Source: Hyphomonadaceae bacterium TMED5
GTDB taxonomy: Bacteria; Pseudomonadota; Alphaproteobacteria; Caulobacterales; Hyphomonadaceae
Reading direction: 5' to 3'
NCBI GenBank assembly: GCA_002173095.1
Contig: NHBK01000008.1
Location: forward strand, 388,119 to 452,118
DNA length: 64,000 nt
The translations under genes and the position numbers were made by a program. Of this stretch, positions 1 through 9,272 are shown piece by piece; the stretch's first letter is position 1; every line of letters starts with the position of its first letter. A model generated the notes under the pieces. That model searched no databases. It saw nothing but the letters and a program-made list of their open reading frames with translations, and was not told where the DNA came from.

Positions 1-76
1 CTTGGGAATTCTCAGCCACTCTGGCAGACCTTTCGTCTGACTTGCCGTCACATAATAAATACAGGGAGAAAACCAA

Positions 77-1288
77 ATGTCAGCCGACTACGCTATCAAT
101 GGGGATTTTGATCCGGAATTCGGCGCAGTCGCCGACGCTTTTGTCCGCAATTTCGAGACAAATGGCGAAGTCGGAGCCTCCCTGTGCATTTATCGCCATG
201 GCGAATGCGTCGCGGATATGTGGGGCGGTCACACAGATGAGACCCGCGACACACATTGGGAACAAGACACACTTTCTATTGTGTATTCCTGCACAAAAGC
301 CGCGACCGCTCTTTGCGCGCATCTGCTCGTCGACCGCGGGCAGCTCAATCTGAATGCCCCGGTTGGTGATTACTGGCCAGAATACGCCTGCAATGGAAAA
401 GAGAACACAACAGTTCTCATGATGCTGAACCATGCAGCCGGTGTTCCCGCCTTTCACAACCCAATCAAACAGGGTGGCATGCTGGACTGGGATTACACAG
501 TCGATCGTATCGCGAAGGAAGAGCCATGGTGGGAACCCGGCACCCGAAATGGATACCACCCGATCATGTTCGGATGGACTGTCGGTGAACTCGTCAAACG
601 GATCTCCGGAAAATCTCTGGGCACTTTCTTCCGCGAAGAGCTGGCTGAACCTATGGGCGCTGATTTCTGGATCGGACTTCCTGAAGAACTGGAAGCACGT
701 GTCGCACCCATGATTGCCTACAAGCCAGAACCTGGCACCCAGCTCTCACCCTTCACCATGAAAATGATTGGCGAACCCGACTCCCTTCAGGGCAAGAGTT
801 TCACAAATAATGGTGGGTTGAATTTCAACGCCCGCGAGACACACGCGGCGGAACTCGGCGGCGCAGGCGGCATAGCCAATGCCCGAGCCATGGCCAAGCT
901 ATTCATGTGCCTTTCCCCGTCGCAACCCATAGAGATGTTCTCCCGCGACCGGATTGCGGCCATGGGTTATGTCTCCACCGCCACGCGTGATGATGCCACT
1001 TTGATGATCCCTACCCGTTTCGGTCAGGGGTTCATGTGCAGCATGGATAATCGCCACATTCGATTTGGCCATGACGCGTCCTTTATCATTGGCCAGAATG
1101 CCTTTGGTCATGTCGGTATGGGCGGGAGCTGTGTCTTTTTCGACCCTGAATGCGACATGGTCTTTGCCTATTCGATGAACCGCATGGGTGGGGGTATTCT
1201 TCTCAATTCAAGAGGACAAAGCTTAATCGACGCGGCGTATGAATCTCTCGGCTATCAGGGCAATTCGCCCGGATACTGGCTCCGGTAA
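77..1288 (+). CDS. Serine hydrolase of the class C beta-lactamase / esterase family
   Basis: A 403-residue protein of the beta-lactamase-related serine hydrolase family (EstB-like esterases, penicillin-binding-like enzymes). The S-x-x-K motif is visible as SCTK, with nucleophile Ser71 and Lys74; Tyr160 lies in the region of the second catalytic Y-x-N/Y-x-x motif, and a C-terminal HVGMGG stretch takes the place of the KTG/HTG box. There is no signal peptide, so a cytoplasmic esterase is more likely than a periplasmic beta-lactamase. An AGGGAGAA Shine-Dalgarno precedes the ATG. The gene stands alone, about 100 bp ahead of the polysaccharide locus. The family call is firm; the substrate is unknown. 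Confidence 0.85.
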   Translation: MSADYAINGDFDPEFGAVADAFVRNFETNGEVGASLCIYRHGECVADMWGGHTDETRDTHWEQDTLSIVYSCTKAATALCAHLLVDRGQLNLNAPVGDYWPEYACNGKENTTVLMMLNHAAGVPAFHNPIKQGGMLDWDYTVDRIAKEEPWWEPGTRNGYHPIMFGWTVGELVKRISGKSLGTFFREELAEPMGADFWIGLPEELEARVAPMIAYKPEPGTQLSPFTMKMIGEPDSLQGKSFTNNGGLNFNARETHAAELGGAGGIANARAMAKLFMCLSPSQPIEMFSRDRIAAMGYVSTATRDDATLMIPTRFGQGFMCSMDNRHIRFGHDASFIIGQNAFGHVGMGGSCVFFDPECDMVFAYSMNRMGGGILLNSRGQSLIDAAYESLGYQGNSPGYWLR

Positions 1289-1391
1289 GCAGTTCTGCGT
1301 TAACACATTTTAGGTCAAATTTGATCGAACGACCTTACCGAATCTTGTCTCAAATCCGGTAGACCAAACCTGTAACAACAGGTGGATACGG

Positions 1392-2912
1392 ATGAGTAAT
1401 ACAGCTGAGCAGCTAGAGCTGGACGCGCCGGAGGCGCGCGCGTCTGCCCCTGCACACCTGTATCCGCATGAGGATGGCCGCCCAAGTCTTGATGACATTC
1501 GGCCCTTGCAGAACCAGTTTGTCATCGACCGGAAAACCATTCGCGTGCTTGCTCGCGCTATCGATATTGCTGGTCTCAGCCTGCTTGCCCTGTTTTCTGT
1601 TTCAGGTCTGGGCATTCCGGTCGCCGACCTGCCGCTGGGCGTTGCCCTGCCCTATATGGCTCTGCCAGTTCTAACCGTCTGGGCGCTGAAATCAGCAGGG
1701 GCTTATCGCTTCCCCTTCACCGAAAAAATCCTCGACCATATGGCAAAAGTTGGTCTGGGCAGCAGTTTCGCGCTGGCTGGCCTGCTCTCGTTCAGCTGGC
1801 TGACAGGACTGGGTGGCAGCTTCCTCTACCTGTCAGGCACCGCCATGATTGGTGGCATCTTCCTGATGTCCGCCCATGCACATCATGTGAGCTGGACTAA
1901 GCACCTGATCCGCAAGGGCCGCCTTTCAGAGAATGTGGTTATCGTCGGCGCGACCGATACGGCATCGCAACTGATTGAACGCAACTCCAAAGACCGCGAA
2001 CTAAACATTGTCGCCATTTTCGATGACCGCCTTGGACGCGCCCCGATGGATATTAACGGCATTCCTGTCGTCGGCACGCTGGACGATCTGCTGGCATGGG
2101 AAGACCTGCCCAATGTTGACCGCATCATCGTCACCGTCACCACCAAAGCGCAAAACCGCGTCCGACTGCTGGTCGAACGTCTGCGCTATCTGCCGAACCG
2201 CGTGGTTCTGCTGCTGGATCTGGACGATTATAACCCGGAAGGTGCAAGCCTTGCGCAAGTGGCTGAATCGCCTGCCGCCTATGTGTCTGGCGCTCCTGAA
2301 GATGCGCGCCGCGCCTTCATCAAACGTATTTCCGACGTCGTCATTGGCGGCATGATGCTGATCGCATTTGCGCCAGTCATGGGGATCATCGCCCTGCTCA
2401 TCCGCATGGACAGCCCGGGCCCGGTCTTCTTTAAGCAAAAACGCCACGGGTTTAACAATAAGGTGATCCGCGTCTGGAAGTTCCGCACCATGCGTCCGGA
2501 CAGTCTGGCCGAAGAAGGTATTATTCGACAGGTCACCTCAGAGGATGATCGTGTAACCAAGATCGGTAAATTCCTGCGCCGCACCAGCCTGGATGAACTG
2601 CCTCAGCTGATCAACATTCTGAAAGGCGAAATGTCTCTTGTTGGTCCGCGTCCACATGCCGTTGGCATGACGACGGAGGAAACAGAAGTACATCATCTTG
2701 TCGGTGACTATGCCCACCGCCACCGTGTAAAGCCGGGCCTTACGGGCTGGGCACAAATCAATGGCTCGCGTGGTCCAGTGCACACCGCCGAACTGGTTCG
2801 CGAGCGTGTGCGCCTCGATATGGAATATGTGAACCGGTCTTCCTTCTGGTTTGACCTTTATGTGATGCTGATGACTGCGCCATGCCTTTTGGGAGACGGC
2901 AATGATCGATAG
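1392..2912 (+). CDS. hfsE: Polyprenyl-phosphate sugar-1-phosphate transferase, HfsE-like
   Basis: A 506-residue priming enzyme of the WcaJ/ExoY/PssY family that places the first sugar phosphate on undecaprenyl phosphate. Four hydrophobic segments fill about residues 55-165, followed by a nucleotide-binding-like domain starting at VVIVGATDTA (about 180) and another membrane helix near 315. The C-terminal transferase domain carries the diagnostic motifs KFRTM, DELPQLINIL (about 400) and SLVGPRPH. It heads the rightward block, and its end overlaps the next gene by 11 bp. Gene order and type match hfsE of the Caulobacter holdfast locus. The enzyme class is certain; the hfsE name is by synteny. 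Confidence 0.85.
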   Translation: MSNTAEQLELDAPEARASAPAHLYPHEDGRPSLDDIRPLQNQFVIDRKTIRVLARAIDIAGLSLLALFSVSGLGIPVADLPLGVALPYMALPVLTVWALKSAGAYRFPFTEKILDHMAKVGLGSSFALAGLLSFSWLTGLGGSFLYLSGTAMIGGIFLMSAHAHHVSWTKHLIRKGRLSENVVIVGATDTASQLIERNSKDRELNIVAIFDDRLGRAPMDINGIPVVGTLDDLLAWEDLPNVDRIIVTVTTKAQNRVRLLVERLRYLPNRVVLLLDLDDYNPEGASLAQVAESPAAYVSGAPEDARRAFIKRISDVVIGGMMLIAFAPVMGIIALLIRMDSPGPVFFKQKRHGFNNKVIRVWKFRTMRPDSLAEEGIIRQVTSEDDRVTKIGKFLRRTSLDELPQLINILKGEMSLVGPRPHAVGMTTEETEVHHLVGDYAHRHRVKPGLTGWAQINGSRGPVHTAELVRERVRLDMEYVNRSSFWFDLYVMLMTAPCLLGDGNDR

Positions 2913-3912
2913 CCTTGAACCCCAGAACGGCCAGGTCATCTCTATCGCCAATCCTGAAGCTGAAGACGGTGAAACCATTCACTGCAATCATCGCTGGCGA
3001 CGCAGGCAACCGAGCCTGTCTGTTCTCGTACCAACCTATAAGGACAGCGCTGATCAGCTGATTGCAGCTCTGGGCGCCTGTAAGCGCGCAGAAGACATCG
3101 AAATCATTATCTATGATGACGGCAGCAATGATCCTGCGCTGAGCGTACGCCTGCGCGAGAGTTCTGAGATGTTTCCGGGCGCAGCCTGTCTCGTCACCAA
3201 TTCCAGGAATTTGGGACGTGCGGCTGGTCGCAACCGACTAGAAGCCCTCGCCCGCGCGGACTGGCAGCTGTTTCTTGATGCGGACATGGTACCAGATGAC
3301 GAAGATTTCCTCGTCCGGTATTTCAACCAGATTGAAGAGGATTGCACACCACGCCTGATCGTCGGTGGTTTCTCGCTGAACCTCACGCCGCATTCACGCG
3401 ACACCGATCTCAATCGGGCCCAGAGCGAACATTCTGAATGCCTGCCTGCATCGGTTCGTAATGAACATCCCGGCCGCTATGTCTTCACCAGCAATGTCCT
3501 CGCACACCGCCATATTATGATGATGGTTCCGTTTGATCCGGGCTTTTCAGGCTGGGGATGGGAAGACGTAGAATGGGGTATTCGGACCGCCGATCAGTTC
3601 CCTGTCATACACATTGATAATACCGCCACCCATTTAGGGCTCGACACCACTGAAAATCTCATCCGCAAATATGAGAGTTCCGGCGAGAATTTCTGGCGTA
3701 CCGTGTCACTTCACCCTGATGTCATGACGGACACCCCGCTCTATCGCATGGCGCGTCTGTTCAGCAATCTGCCGGGCCGCGGTCTGGTTCGAGAGCTGAC
3801 CCGCATCATTAGCCGTTCCCCGAACTGGATAGCGCCGCGATCCGTTCGACTTCTGGCGCTCAAAACCTTCCGCGCCGCAGTCTATGGAGGCGTCAGAAAT
3901 GGCCGTGCCTAA
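2902..3912 (+). CDS. Family 2 glycosyltransferase (holdfast locus)
   Basis: A 336-residue GT2 inverting glycosyltransferase. After about 35 leading residues the GT-A fold begins with LSVLVPTYKD. YDDGS binds the nucleotide, LDADMV is the metal-binding DxD motif, and GWGWEDVEWG near residue 215 carries the likely catalytic ED pair. There are no membrane helices, so it probably works on lipid-linked oligosaccharide at the inner face. GGGAGACGGCA precedes the start, inside hfsE, so translation is probably coupled. It sits where hfsF/hfsG lie in Caulobacter and may be the HfsG counterpart; I cannot separate HfsG from HfsL or HfsJ without alignment. Confidence 0.85.
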   Translation: MIDSLEPQNGQVISIANPEAEDGETIHCNHRWRRRQPSLSVLVPTYKDSADQLIAALGACKRAEDIEIIIYDDGSNDPALSVRLRESSEMFPGAACLVTNSRNLGRAAGRNRLEALARADWQLFLDADMVPDDEDFLVRYFNQIEEDCTPRLIVGGFSLNLTPHSRDTDLNRAQSEHSECLPASVRNEHPGRYVFTSNVLAHRHIMMMVPFDPGFSGWGWEDVEWGIRTADQFPVIHIDNTATHLGLDTTENLIRKYESSGENFWRTVSLHPDVMTDTPLYRMARLFSNLPGRGLVRELTRIISRSPNWIAPRSVRLLALKTFRAAVYGGVRNGRA

Positions 3913-4675
3913 GCCCTATTTTCCGAGCCGGTCTTTGTTCGCAAAGATTGAACGCCGCCTGACGCAGTATCGGATTGCAGCTCGAGCGGAGATCAAAACG
4001 GACAAGCCCGTTCTGTCTCTAACCTTTGATGACTGTCCGATATCGGCAGCCGAAACCGGTGCCAAAATCCTCGAAGAGTACGGTGTTCAGGGCTGCTATT
4101 ACATTGCCACGGGCATGATGGGCCAATTGTCTGTTCTGGGCGAGGTGACCACCGCAGACCATGTCGCACAACTCGCACTGGCGGGGCACGAAATCGGCGC
4201 GCACTCGCATACGCATCTGGACTGCGCAAAGTCCGATTGCGACGAAATCTACGCCGATATTGAGCAGAACATTCAGCAACTACGAGAGATACTGAAAACG
4301 CAGTCCATTGAGAGCTTCGCTTTTCCGTATGGTGAAACGCGGTTCAGCGTGAAGAAGAACCTCTCAAATGTCTTCATGACCCTGCGCGGCATTCTGCCGG
4401 GTATAAATCGCGGCGTCGTAGATCGCGGTCAGCTGCGAGCTTTCGAGGTCGATAAAACCGAGGCGAGCTTCGAACGCGCCATGGCCGCCCTGGACAGTCT
4501 CGCAGAAGAACCGGGCTGGATGCTGATCTTTACGCACGATGTTGCTGAAAATCCGAGCGATATGGGCATGCGCCCGGACCAGCTACGCGCGGTTATTGAA
4601 AAGGCACAGGCGCTGGGTATTGAAATCCTGCCGCCAACGGCTGCTGCAAAAAAGGTAGGCCTCGCACACGCATGA
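3899..4675 (+). CDS. hfsH: Polysaccharide deacetylase, HfsH-like
   Basis: A carbohydrate esterase family 4 (NodB-homology) deacetylase of about 258 residues. The catalytic motif TFDDCP and the zinc-ligand motif HSHTH are clear, followed by FAFPYGETR and the late IFTHD histidine motif. In Caulobacter HfsH deacetylates N-acetylglucosamine units of the holdfast and is needed for cohesion and anchoring. I chose the ATG at 3899 because GGAGG lies 8 bases upstream; an in-frame ATG at 3884 would overlap that site. It overlaps the preceding glycosyltransferase by 14 bp and the next gene by 4 bp (ATGA). There is no signal peptide, so a cytoplasmic site is likely. Confidence 0.85.
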   Translation: MAVPKPYFPSRSLFAKIERRLTQYRIAARAEIKTDKPVLSLTFDDCPISAAETGAKILEEYGVQGCYYIATGMMGQLSVLGEVTTADHVAQLALAGHEIGAHSHTHLDCAKSDCDEIYADIEQNIQQLREILKTQSIESFAFPYGETRFSVKKNLSNVFMTLRGILPGINRGVVDRGQLRAFEVDKTEASFERAMAALDSLAEEPGWMLIFTHDVAENPSDMGMRPDQLRAVIEKAQALGIEILPPTAAAKKVGLAHA

Positions 4676-5601
4676 CCCGCGTTCACACCTCTGTTGTTAT
4701 TCCAACCGTGCGAAGACTGGACAGTCTTGCGCGCGCTATGGACAGCGTAATCGCGCAACAGGGCGTGGACCCGGCCAGTTTTGAATTGCTTGTTGTGGAC
4801 AATGATCCGGCAGGTTCTGCGCGACCGGTTGTAGAGCGTTATGGCAATGCGCGCATTCCGGTGCGCTATATTCACGAGCCCAATCCGGGCGTTGCAAATG
4901 TCCGCAACACAGCGATTGCCGCAGTAAAAGGGCAGCATGTCGCCTTTCTTGATGACGACCAGTCCGCGCCAGATGGCTGGCTGAAGTCTTTCATTGCGCT
5001 ACACGAACAATACGGCCCGGCCATCACGTTCGGCCCAGTGGAAACGTCTCTGCCTGATGAAAACATCCGGCATGCCCGATATTTCCGAAAGTTCTTTTCC
5101 AGAACCGGCCCGGAAGCCTCAGGCGTATTCGACGAGTTTTACGGTTGCGGAAACTCCTATCTGGATCTCGCGCAAATGCCGAAAGGCGAATATCTGTTTG
5201 ATCCGAAGTCAAATGAAACCGGCGGCGAAGACGATATCCTCTTCTCAACCCTTGAAGCACAGGGTCATAAGTTTGGCTGGGCGGCGGATGCTTCGGTTTA
5301 CGAGCATGTGCCTGAAAGCCGGCTGAAGCTGCGATATACGCTGCGCCGCACATTCGCCTATGGTCAGGGACCAACTGTTATCTGCGCGCGCAAATCGCCT
5401 CCCGATATTCCTGGAGTCATTTTCTGGAGCCTTGTTGGCCTGGCGCAGGCCGGCATTTACGGATCCATATCCGCATTGATGTTTGTCATCCGGCATGAAG
5501 ACCGCGCCATCTGGTTCGATAAAACCACTCAAGGTCTGGGGAAGACCTTCTGGTTCGGACCATTCTCACAGAAATTCTACGGCGCTCATATTCGCAGCTA
5601 G
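4672..5601 (+). CDS. Second family 2 glycosyltransferase (holdfast locus)
   Basis: A 309-residue GT2 enzyme: TSVVIPTVRR opens the fold, VVDNDP is the nucleotide motif, and FLDDDQ is the DxD metal site. GGEDDILFS supplies the likely catalytic acid pair. One hydrophobic segment near residues 245-265 may attach it to the membrane. It starts by ATGA overlap with hfsH, and its stop overlaps the stop of the convergent hfsC by 4 bp. The order hfsE-GT-hfsH-GT lacks hfsF but has one glycosyltransferase more than the Caulobacter hfsEFGH block; the extra enzyme may correspond to HfsG or HfsL. Confidence 0.82.
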   Translation: MTRVHTSVVIPTVRRLDSLARAMDSVIAQQGVDPASFELLVVDNDPAGSARPVVERYGNARIPVRYIHEPNPGVANVRNTAIAAVKGQHVAFLDDDQSAPDGWLKSFIALHEQYGPAITFGPVETSLPDENIRHARYFRKFFSRTGPEASGVFDEFYGCGNSYLDLAQMPKGEYLFDPKSNETGGEDDILFSTLEAQGHKFGWAADASVYEHVPESRLKLRYTLRRTFAYGQGPTVICARKSPPDIPGVIFWSLVGLAQAGIYGSISALMFVIRHEDRAIWFDKTTQGLGKTFWFGPFSQKFYGAHIRS

Positions 5602-6932
5602 GCACCGCGTCGCTGTTGTTTGACGGGCGTATTCATGGCGTGAAGTGTCGAGCGAACCGGCATGGCAGTGCGGTGACGACGCGCCCTCTCCTTCTCTTCG
5701 CCGCGATTGCGCGCATCCAGAGACAATTTCCCTACCAGCGCCACATACGTCACCCAGGTGATGCTATTCTGCTGTAGGAACACACTCTCCGAGATCGAAA
5801 ACATCGCAAAGAGAATGAAATAGCCAAAAGCATAGAGAGACGTTGGCCTTGTTGTCATTGTGGTGACAGAGCGCACCAGATTGACCAGAAAATCAAAAAT
5901 AAACAGCCCGCCGCCCAGCCAGCCAACCGCCAGCACGACTTCCAGAATACCGTTATGTGCCGTTGGAACGATCCATTCGGTTTCCAGACGTACACGATAG
6001 GCAGGCATGCTGTCCGCGCCCCAGAAAGCGCCATAGCCATATCCCAGTAATGGGCGCTCTGAAATGAGCTGAATGAGGACTTCCCAAATGTCCGTCCGGC
6101 CGGTCAGCGTCAGGTCCCGCCCGATAATGGCGACCACCGCTTCCGGCGCGACAATCAGCACCATATAGGCGGAAATCGCGACGGTAGACATGAGCCAGAG
6201 CGAAGAGATTGTGACGAGCTTACCTTTCTGCATCCAGAGATAAGCAAGCAGAATCCCAGAGCCCAGCATCATGCCGAGAAGAGACGTTTTGGAGGTCGAC
6301 ATCAGGACAAGAAAAATCGTGCTCAACAGCCCAAACAGCCACCAGCGGCGATGGTCTTTATCGATCCAAACGAGAAAGCCGAAGAGGAAGCTCGCGCGGG
6401 CCATAAAGCCACCCATGGCGTTTTTCTCAAACCAAAGCCCCTGCCATGCCCCCGGGTGGATCTCATGCATCCGACCAAAAGATGGGACCAGACCACCCGC
6501 TATCGCATTACCGATGGCAAGAATGATCCAGACGACACCGAAGAGGCGTATCATCTCTTTCCAGCTAAGTGTCGAGGCCAGGTAGAAGCCGAAAAAGGTC
6601 GTAAACAGAATAGCGATACCACGGCGCAGACTGGTGCTTGGATCGATCGACCAGAACATACTGGCCACGGCAAGAAGCGCGAGCAGAACGAGCGCAGGTG
6701 AACGCACCACCATGGCCACGAAATCGCGCCAGCGCACCACGATGGCGATGGCCGCATATCCATAAATGGGAAGCCAAAGAAAGCGTAGAAATGCGCCCCC
6801 TTCAGGGTTTTCGGGCGTCGCAAAAATCCGACTGAGCAGCGCTTCGGAAAACAACAGCATGAACAGACCAATCATGGCGAGTTCTGTGCGGCGTAGCCCG
6901 ATAAAGAGTGATGTGCGGCGCGGTTCAGTCAT
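5598..6932 (-). CDS. hfsC: O-antigen ligase / Wzy-type polymerase, HfsC-like
   Basis: About 444 residues with some ten hydrophobic segments and a large periplasmic loop bearing the Wzy_C hallmark (ERPLLGYGYGAFW, then THNGILEVVLAVGW). This is the O-antigen ligase/polymerase superfamily, which links repeat units at the periplasmic face. The longest frame starts at 7007, but the ATG at 6932 is preferred because it follows the hfsB stop, has AGGATAGG upstream and begins with MTEPRRTSL. It is the last gene of the leftward block hfsA-hfsB-hfsC. Position between hfsH and hfsB matches hfsC in Caulobacter. Confidence 0.82.
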   Translation of the reverse strand: MTEPRRTSLFIGLRRTELAMIGLFMLLFSEALLSRIFATPENPEGGAFLRFLWLPIYGYAAIAIVVRWRDFVAMVVRSPALVLLALLAVASMFWSIDPSTSLRRGIAILFTTFFGFYLASTLSWKEMIRLFGVVWIILAIGNAIAGGLVPSFGRMHEIHPGAWQGLWFEKNAMGGFMARASFLFGFLVWIDKDHRRWWLFGLLSTIFLVLMSTSKTSLLGMMLGSGILLAYLWMQKGKLVTISSLWLMSTVAISAYMVLIVAPEAVVAIIGRDLTLTGRTDIWEVLIQLISERPLLGYGYGAFWGADSMPAYRVRLETEWIVPTAHNGILEVVLAVGWLGGGLFIFDFLVNLVRSVTTMTTRPTSLYAFGYFILFAMFSISESVFLQQNSITWVTYVALVGKLSLDARNRGEEKERARRHRTAMPVRSTLHAMNTPVKQQRRGA

Positions 6933-6940
6933 CGCCGCAC

Positions 6941-7645
6941 CTATCCTGAAAAGCGATCCGCAAACCGCGCGTCTGATCTGATCTGGTTGACGACCACACC
7001 CAGGCACTTTCCGCCATGGGCTTCGATTTCATCTCTCAGACCATTCAGGTCTTCAGCTTCAGTTTTATCTGCGCGCATAACGAGGACGACTGCATCGACA
7101 TATCGGCACATGGCAAGACCGGCACTTGAGGTTTCGAGCGCCGGTGCATCCAGCACCGCCCAGTCGCACACATTGCGAAGGGAGTCCCAATAGGCTGCCC
7201 CCGAACGCACCTGAACGCGCTGTCCGGACTTCACATATTCCTTGCGGAACTTGGACACAAACAGATTGGTATTATCGACCCGATGAATGCCGAGCAATTT
7301 CGCGGGAGGGCGCGTCTGGCCATTGCTTGCACGCACCTGCGGCACAAGCTGGTAAAATGGCTGAACGTTCAATGATGCATCAAGCGCCCGCCCCGGACGG
7401 CCCATGCGAGGGAATAGATTATTGTTGAACGCGTGATACTGATCATTCCCCATCAGATCGAGGTCCATCAGCCAGCAAGCCTTCGCGCACCGCCCAGAAA
7501 GCTGGACAGCCAGAGACGCCGCCACACTGGACGTTCCTTCGCCGGCGCTGGCCGCGATGACCATCACGCTACGCCCTGTGCCGCGGGATGGAATTCGCTC
7601 CACACCGCGGACAAGGTCGCCAAGTTCTGATCTCAGATCCCTCAT
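6941..7645 (-). CDS. hfsB: HfsB-like cytoplasmic ATPase-fold partner of the Wzz-like protein
   Basis: A 234-residue protein of the CpsD/CapB/HfsB group, the split-off cytoplasmic half of a Wzc-type system. The P-loop region reads SAGEGTSS (about 33-40): Thr38 stands where BY-kinases have the Walker A lysine. A Walker A-prime-like LMDLDLMGND follows, and VLDAPALE takes the Walker B position. There is no tyrosine cluster at the C-terminus, so autokinase activity is doubtful. AAGGGG lies just before the start, 9 bp after the hfsA stop. It probably regulates or assembles with HfsA rather than acting as a kinase. Confidence 0.8.
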   Translation of the reverse strand: MRDLRSELGDLVRGVERIPSRGTGRSVMVIAASAGEGTSSVAASLAVQLSGRCAKACWLMDLDLMGNDQYHAFNNNLFPRMGRPGRALDASLNVQPFYQLVPQVRASNGQTRPPAKLLGIHRVDNTNLFVSKFRKEYVKSGQRVQVRSGAAYWDSLRNVCDWAVLDAPALETSSAGLAMCRYVDAVVLVMRADKTEAEDLNGLRDEIEAHGGKCLGVVVNQIRSDARFADRFSG

Positions 7646-7654
7646 CTTATCCCC

Positions 7655-9154
7655 TTAAACCCGCCTGACGCTTGCCAGAACGGGTAGCCCCACTGTGCGC
7701 GATGCACTGCCAGCCGTTGATAATGTTGTTTTGGTGAACAACCAGATCAGCGCGAACATCAGGCCGGTAAAACCGCCAAACACAACGCCCGCAGCCGCAA
7801 CAATAAGCTTCATGCTTTTGCCTTGAGATGGCGGACGCGCAGGTTCAAGAATCTGAACGTTTTCCAGTTCCGAGCGCGATACTTCGCGGATCAGACGCTC
7901 TTCACCTTCCCGCTCGCTGAGCAGCTGAAGCTGGCTTTCAAGAACGGTACGGTCGCGCAGTAATTCCTGATAGCGTGGTTCCAGACGCGCAAGTTCAAGC
8001 TGGCGCTGTTCCAGACGGGAGCGCTGACGCTGCAACTCTTCCAGTCGCGTCTGAAGCGCACTGGCCTCAGCTTCGAGTTCAGCGCGCTGTTGATCAAGGC
8101 TTTGAAAGACTTCATTCGGCCCGCGGCGGATAACCCCCGCGCCATCGCCTTGCGAGGAAATCAGGTTTTCAACGTTCTGGATACGCCGATCAATCGCCTG
8201 AACCTGCGGCGTGCCCTGACGATAGGTAGACAGAAGCGTTTCACGCTCAATCTGAAGGTCCAGCAATTGCTGCTGATAATTAGTTTCAACATAGAGATCG
8301 ATCGTTGGCTCAACGAGCGCCAATTGTGAGTTCAGCGCTGAGAGGCGCCCCTGCACTTCACTGCGTTGAGCCTGAATAGAATACAGATTGTCCGTCACCG
8401 AACTATAGAGCGACGCCGTGGATTCTCTTTCCGTATTGAAGTCGCCAATTCGGTTCTCGATCAGAAAGGCCTCAACCGCAGAATCGGCCTCAGTCAGTTC
8501 GCCCGCCAGAACGGATCTCTGCTGGGCCAGTGCCTCCGGATTGCCGGAGAGAAACAATTCGGTGCGATAGGCCAGATAGGTCTGAACGATTTCATTCAGC
8601 ACCATTGCGGCAACCACGGGGTCTTCATGCGAGAAGCCGGTGCGGATAACCGGGTTTTTAGGCGCGGCACCCGCGCCGAAATTTCTTTGAAACACTGTCA
8701 GGGCACGCTCATAGAGCATTGGACGGTCTTCAGGCTCTGCCTCTTGGTAGGCTTCGTGCAGTTTCGGATAGATCACATCCATACCGACATTCTGCAGCAC
8801 GCGGTCGAAGATGACCGGGCTGTAGAGCAGCTCCACCTCGGACTCTGTGATCTCTTCCTGGCCCAGAACCGCGTTCGCACCAGAAGACCCTACAATGGGT
8901 TCGAAGACGCGCTCATTACCAATGGTGACCTGCACGCGAGATGTCGCGCGATATTCTGTCGGCATGAACATGGCGACAAGCACAGCCAGCGCGACAATCG
9001 GCACAGCGATCGCAATCATCATCCATTTGGCCCGCCACAAAAGCAGGAAAATATCGGCAAGAGAAAGCTGCGGCCGGTTCGAACGCCCAGACGTGTATGA
9101 TCCTGATGCAGCAACGGGCGTCGTTGCGTTTGTCCATCCATCATCGGCTGGCAT
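7655..9154 (-). CDS. hfsA: Wzz/chain-length determinant protein, HfsA-like
   Basis: A 499-residue polysaccharide co-polymerase. A first membrane helix (about 42-62) is followed by the Wzz domain; a long Gln/Arg/Glu/Leu-rich coiled coil covers roughly 215-435, and a second helix (about 455-480) ends the periplasmic part. The kinase domain of full-length Wzc is missing and is encoded separately by hfsB, the typical split arrangement. It should bridge the inner membrane polymerase and the outer membrane exporter HfsD. It is first in the leftward block and is divergent from hfsD, with about 120 bp between. In Caulobacter hfsD and hfsA run in the same direction, so this is a local inversion. Confidence 0.85.
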   Translation of the reverse strand: MPADDGWTNATTPVAASGSYTSGRSNRPQLSLADIFLLLWRAKWMMIAIAVPIVALAVLVAMFMPTEYRATSRVQVTIGNERVFEPIVGSSGANAVLGQEEITESEVELLYSPVIFDRVLQNVGMDVIYPKLHEAYQEAEPEDRPMLYERALTVFQRNFGAGAAPKNPVIRTGFSHEDPVVAAMVLNEIVQTYLAYRTELFLSGNPEALAQQRSVLAGELTEADSAVEAFLIENRIGDFNTERESTASLYSSVTDNLYSIQAQRSEVQGRLSALNSQLALVEPTIDLYVETNYQQQLLDLQIERETLLSTYRQGTPQVQAIDRRIQNVENLISSQGDGAGVIRRGPNEVFQSLDQQRAELEAEASALQTRLEELQRQRSRLEQRQLELARLEPRYQELLRDRTVLESQLQLLSEREGEERLIREVSRSELENVQILEPARPPSQGKSMKLIVAAAGVVFGGFTGLMFALIWLFTKTTLSTAGSASRTVGLPVLASVRRV

Positions 9155-9272
9155 AGGAATCGGCCTTACAATTGATACAGTATCTAAAGTCGAAACTCCG
9201 AAATCGACCTTAATATTTCATTGATGATTAACCCCGATGCTGCCCGTGAATTCAGAAACAAAGAGCCGGTCC

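Noticed and set aside
8366..9100. A 244-codon + strand frame opposite hfsA.
   Set aside because: hfsA has clear Wzz topology and coiled coil; the antisense frame is His/Arg-rich without any motif or ribosome site.
9210..9232. Two TTAA tetramers between hfsA and hfsD, considered as a CtrA site.
   Set aside because: They are 14 bases apart; at most isolated half-sites in AT-rich intergenic DNA.
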